In this document: piece after piece, positions 60,790 to 64,000 of the stretch | Layout: each line of letters starts with the position of its first letter | How positions within the stretch are numbered: the first letter of the stretch is position 1 | Source of the DNA: Stromatinia cepivora | Taxonomy: Eukaryota > Ascomycota > Leotiomycetes > Helotiales > Sclerotiniaceae | Length of the DNA stretch: 64,000 nt | NCBI GenBank assembly: GCA_014898415.1 | Contig: RCTD01000013.1 | Location: 1,426,001 to 1,490,000, forward strand | Direction of reading: 5' to 3' | Position numbers and translations under genes: made by a program | Notes under the pieces: generated by a model | Databases searched by the model: none | What the model was told of the DNA's origin: nothing | Seen by the model: the letters and a program-made list of their open reading frames with translations, nothing else

Positions 60790-63510
60790 TCACAACTCAT
60801 CCTTCTTAGGCGCCTGCCCCTCCGCCTCAAAAGCACCCTCACTCAAATCCGGCATACTCATAATCTTAACCACCAAACTAGTCCAACCCGTAAAATGCTG
60901 AGTTCTCTGTCCCATACCCGTTTCTGGATTATATTGTTCCCATGCAAATCCTGTTTCTTGCCAACTATCATAGACCGTCTTGATAAGGTTTAATCTGAGA
61001 TTTGTGTAGAGGTCTTTGGATTTTTCTTGGTGGGGACCGGAGGTTTGTGCGTATTTCTGTGGAGGGTTAGTATGGTTAAATAAGGGGGGAAGAATAGATA
61101 AAAGTTTCGGGGGATAAAGAATGAGAACAGGGGGAAGAAAGGAGATGCAAGAAATGGGAAACCTACAAGAAGTTGAGAAACCGCCAAATAATTCATATTC
61201 ATCCAAATTGGACCCCTCCAATAATTTTCATCAGTTCCATAAAACTCATCTTTCTTACTCAAAGATCTAATTCCATGTTCACTCCACAATTCCTCTTCAT
61301 CACCAAGTAGATTAAGAATATGACCCAACTTATCACTATCCTTATCAAGAAGACCTGTCAAGAATGGGAAGAGAGAAATATATCCCTTGTGACAAACCAA
61401 TTGATGTTCTTCATAATCATTAATTGTAGCATCGCAATAACATTTCTCCTTTTCACTCCAATGTAAATCGTCGATATTGCGGTGAATAGCTATTTCAATG
61501 GTAGACAATTCGGCGACATCATCGGCCATACCGAGGAGACCTGCAATATTTTTGAGAGATTTGGTCATCATACCCATCCAAGACATTAAATCGACATGAA
61601 GTTCTCCTGGATGAGGTGGTTGAGGACGAGGATAATCGTCGAGACCACTGGTGAGGATATGCTGTGGTGTTCGGCCTCTCCACCTATAACCTTCCTTGGT
61701 ACTAAATGCATCACGATCATAAGATTTCAAATCTCCAGATTGAGTTTTGCGGAACCAGTGGTAATGTTTCTTGAGTTTAGGATAAAGCTCATTGAGGTAA
61801 TGAAGACCAGCTTCTGGCTTTTGTAAATAGGCCGAGTAGATTGATGGCTCTTGGTCGAGTTTTTCTTTTGCTAATGGGGATGTACCATTGAGTGCACTAA
61901 GCTTGCTAATAAAAGCGTCAACAATGAAGAATAGTGTAGGTGGGTTGGCGTAGTGAGGATATTGTGTTTGAAATTCTGGTGGAACCTTGCTACGAGCTTC
62001 AGCGCCAAGAATTTGTTCTCTACCAATCCATCCATCTTCATCCATAAGATTGAACCAGCTTCTAACAATCTCGAGAGTAAGATCAATATCCCAATCAGCA
62101 ATCGGAAGAAGATGGAATCCTTCATCCCAGAGAAATCCTCTTGGGAAAAATGGTCGAGATGGAACAGTAGTGAAAAGCTCTGATGGGCCTTCAAGTTTTT
62201 CCTGTCTTCTTCCTCTTGCCTCTGCAGCTTCTTCCCAAAATCCCTCGTTATTTTCCTCATATTCCTCAGCATATGAACGATCAACAACCGAATCTCCATG
62301 GAAATATCCAAGACCACCAATCAAGTTTGAGAACATATGACTTGAAAATCTTTGAAGACTTTCAATATCAAAAGGAGGTTGCAAATCAAACGTAGAGATG
62401 AATCTTTCGAAAAAGGATTTATTGTTCTCTCCAATCAATTTAGAGATTTCTTGACTGGAAAGTCCCTTAGCTGCTGATGCGCTGTTAAAGATGATGTCGA
62501 ATTCGAAATCTCCCTCGAATACTTTCTGAACCAAGTGAAAGTTTCCTTCATCTGGTGCATGTTTAACTGTGTAGATCTGATATGGAGGAGGGGCATTTTC
62601 TTCTCCGTATGTTGCAAGATATTCATCGATTTGCTCCTTCAACTTGCTAAACAAATGAGGTTTGGCAGCCCACAATAACTTTTCGTCAAGTGTGAGAGAG
62701 TGAACAAGAGTCCTATCCAATGGCTTCTCTTTATATGAAGGATGTTCAGAAGCAGGATGGAAACCTCGACCGGTTGTTACAGTAACCTTATATTCGCCCA
62801 ACCCGTCGGAATCTCCATTGAAATTTACTTCTCCCTCAAATCCAAGATCATCATCCTCATTTGCAACTGTCAAACTTCCAAGCCCTTCTAGAGAAGCATA
62901 GAAAATCATTGTTGTCTTCAAATCTGCTGGCGAGCCATCCCTAACTTTACCCCTCACTCGCGTAGCCCAGTTTCCACCATGTTTACCACCAGGGGATTTG
63001 ATGAAGAAGGTTGTGATATCAATGCCATTGCTCTCATCATGCATAGTCTGCTTTCCACCATTTCGAGCATCAAATTCCTCCCAACCATAACCCCTCATGC
63101 CATCACCTTGCTCGCAAGTATGTCTGAAGTCTAGGGATTATAAAGTTAGCCATGACCAACCGATTTCAATACTTGCCATTATAGTGACAGTGGTGTAGCT
63201 CCCCGCACACCCAACCCCCAAAACCCCATAGTTATTCCATAGAAAAGAGCTTACTATGCTGAACATCTACGAAATTATCAACCTTCGCCCACATCAAACC
63301 ACCCGTAAAACTCTTCGGTATCCTCGGCCTAACACCAAAATAAAGATTCGGTTTATAAGGACCCCATAACAAAGTACTATTCTGAGCTCTCGCTATTTCT
63401 GTCGTAACGATTCCCACATCTTGAGCCTCAGCCGCGTGTGCAGGATTGCCGAACAACGAAAGTGCTGCTACCAGAGCGGCAACTGGCAGACGCAAATGGA
63501 GGGGCGTCAT
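60790..63510 (-). CDS. CWH41: ER mannosyl-oligosaccharide glucosidase I (GH63) with C-terminal KDEL
   Basis: Exons (minus) 63510-63255, 63130-61167 and 61056-60790, GTAAGC...CTAG and GTAGGT...CACAG introns, 828 residues (yeast Cwh41 is about 833). A cleavable-looking signal peptide (PVAALVAALSLFGNPAHAAEA) is followed by the GH63 N-terminal domain (LLWGPYKPNLYFGVRPRIP, GGLMWAKV, HTCEQGDGMRGYGWEEFDARNGG). The catalytic (alpha/alpha)6 domain has FPRGFLWDEGFHLLPI, DGWIGREQILG and ENYWRGPIWMNMNYLAVSQLL, and ends with TQHFTGWTSLVVKIM. The last residues are KKDEL. The enzyme removes the outermost glucose from Glc3Man9GlcNAc2 in the ER, the first N-glycan trimming step and needed for normal cell-wall glucan. 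A soluble, KDEL-retained form replaces the type II anchor of yeast and mammals. Confidence 0.95.
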
Positions 63511-64000
63511 ATTTCCCCAATTTGTGAAGAAGAGAAGTTAAGTTCCAGAATTTTAATCTGAACACTTAACATATGGAAAAAGAAAAGGATTTTTGAGGAG
63601 GAATTGGTGGAATCTCTTCTCAAAGAACACCGTTGCGAATTTGTGGATAGATTGCGTTTCGATCAGCCTGTAGCGCAAGGCTGCAGGGAAGGCTTCAAGG
63701 TTCAACATCATTATTGGTCAAAATATACAGAGCACGGTTAGAAACACGGGCCGAGAGTAATGGATAAATTGAATTATGTTTCCGGCAATCGGGAAAATGT
63801 TCCTGGGTATTTATCCTCTTCCTAATGGAAAATCGCTCAAAAATCTTAATAAATAAGGAAGATAACTCTCCGGATATCATGTGGTCTTGCAAGATGCCAA
63901 TCCGCCAACTGCAATCCACTAATCTGCCAACCTGTACAGCTTTCCCCTCCTTAAACATGTAACCCCTCACCTGCCCAGTCTACCATAACATATTCTTACG
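63511..64000. other. upstream of glucosidase I
   Basis: Promoter and 5' flank of the glucosidase gene. A 91-codon minus-strand stretch at 63,695-63,970 shows no domain and is not called. Confidence 0.5.

Overview
The window comes from a filamentous ascomycete nuclear genome, probably a Leotiomycete of the Botrytis/Sclerotinia type (inferred). The grounds are short 5' GT...AG 3' introns of about 50-120 nt with CTAAC/CTGAT-like branch sites, fungal-type proteins (Urm1, Elp2, Caf16, Aim6, glucosidase I), and a sharp split between an extremely AT-rich, repeat-mutated compartment and a gene compartment of normal composition.

Bases 1 to about 28,150 are AT-rich and hold no intact gene. They are a pile of LTR retrotransposons damaged by repeat-induced point mutation (RIP). 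Four insertions could be closed exactly by their target-site duplications (TSDs). Copy A (4191-9668) and copy B (17582-23354) belong to one Ty1/copia family with 166-bp LTRs; both are 5478 bp once a later insertion in B is removed. Element D (11914-16428, 192-bp LTRs) contains element C (13118-15625, 163-bp LTRs), and neither shows a reverse transcriptase. Copy A lies inside a fourth, differently sequenced copia relic (F, from before base 1 to about 10,974). A non-mutated 291-bp solo-LTR-like insertion sits inside copy B and must be younger than the mutation of B. Two giant perfect microsatellites, (TAATA)45 and (TTA)80, also lie here.

From about 28.2 kb the composition is normal. The first gene next to the boundary (28,534-29,373, minus) is an unrecognised reading frame broken by one in-frame TAG of a RIP-compatible type. 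About 8.5 kb of sparse sequence follows, then a C2H2 zinc-finger regulator (37,933-39,718, plus).

The most informative region is 43,059-48,283. URM1 (minus) and ELP2 (plus) are divergent and share a 514-bp intergenic region; CAF16 (minus) converges on ELP2. Urm1 (sulfur carrier) and Elp2 (Elongator subunit) supply the two halves of the mcm5s2 modification of tRNA wobble uridine, so the pair may be coordinately expressed. Further right are a secreted type-B carboxylesterase (49,333-51,411, minus), an Aim6-like phosphodiesterase-fold membrane protein (52,593-53,909, minus), a decayed small secreted repeat protein (56,195-56,559), an unrecognised two-exon acidic-tail protein (57,325-57,967, plus), and ER glucosidase I ending in KDEL (60,790-63,510, minus). 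No rRNA, tRNA or CRISPR array was seen.
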